Source of the DNA: an uncultured Microbacterium sp.
GTDB taxonomy: Bacteria > Actinomycetota > Actinomycetes > Actinomycetales > Microbacteriaceae
NCBI GenBank assembly: GCA_947647645.1
Contig: CANSLE010000137.1
Span: forward strand, 1-6,678
Direction of reading: 5' to 3'
DNA: 6,678 nt
Shown here: one piece after another, positions 6,610 to 6,678 of the stretch
Numbering within the stretch: position 1 is the stretch's first letter
Layout: the number at the start of each line of letters is the position of its first letter
Notes under the pieces: model-generated
The model's database searches: none
Seen by the model: only the letters and a program-made list of their open reading frames with translations
Told to the model about the DNA's origin: nothing
Made by a program: the position numbers and the translations under genes

Positions 6610-6665
6610 TCGGCGTCTCGGCGTCTCGGTGTCTCGGTGTCTCGGCGTCTCGGTGTCTCAGTGTG
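6610..6665 (+). repeat. 8-bp tandem repeat TCGGYGTC, about seven copies
   Basis: Six consecutive exact units of TCGG(C/T)GTC start at 6610, 6618, 6626, 6634, 6642 and 6650, with the variable base reading C, C, T, T, C, T. A seventh unit at 6658 (TCAGTGTG) is decayed at two positions. The array begins one base after the coaE stop, and the GGCGTC at the end of coaE (6600-6605) resembles part of a unit. I see no open frame of its own and no hairpin-type terminator; the unit is not self-complementary. It looks like a simple-sequence array prone to slippage. Confidence 0.9.
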
Positions 6666-6678
6666 TCGCGGGGCGCGT

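Noticed and set aside
6610..6665. CRISPR array or transcription terminator
   Set aside because: Units are 8 bases and directly adjacent with no spacers, and they are not self-complementary, so neither reading fits.

Overview
This is a GC-rich window whose coding strand favours G/C at third codon positions throughout. Gene content and style (four-domain S1 protein, ATGA stop/start overlaps, a probable leaderless start, rpsA and coaE close together) point to a high-GC actinobacterium. Microbacterium or a close relative in the Microbacteriaceae is my best guess, from overall resemblance only. All genes I can support are on the + strand.

Layout: (1) 1-1358, the 3' part of a YchJ-family (UPF0225) gene translationally coupled to a cation diffusion facilitator metal transporter. 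(2) 1359-1550, a 192-base gap holding a probable extended -10 promoter and a hairpin in the leader of the next gene. (3) 1551-3002, rpsA, ribosomal protein S1, followed by a 20-bp perfect inverted repeat that looks like a strong terminator. (4) 3098-5991, a new transcription unit: a -10 box placed so that transcription would begin at or next to the ATG, then a six-helix membrane PAS/histidine kinase overlapping by ATGA a polytopic membrane protein with a degenerate GGDEF domain. (5) 5994-6608, coaE, dephospho-CoA kinase, two bases after the previous stop. (6) 6609-6678, a noncoding tail made mainly of an 8-bp tandem repeat.

In Mycobacterium tuberculosis rpsA is directly followed by coaE (Rv1630, Rv1631). 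Here the same two housekeeping genes flank a two-gene signalling cassette. The cassette has no response regulator. Its second protein has lost the GGDEF signature, so it is unlikely to make cyclic-di-GMP and may be a sensor, binding or partner protein for the kinase. coaE has little room for a promoter of its own and may be transcribed at least partly with the cassette. The main candidates for something undescribed are this kinase/degenerate-GGDEF pair and the short tandem repeat after coaE. The remaining genes are ordinary members of known families.
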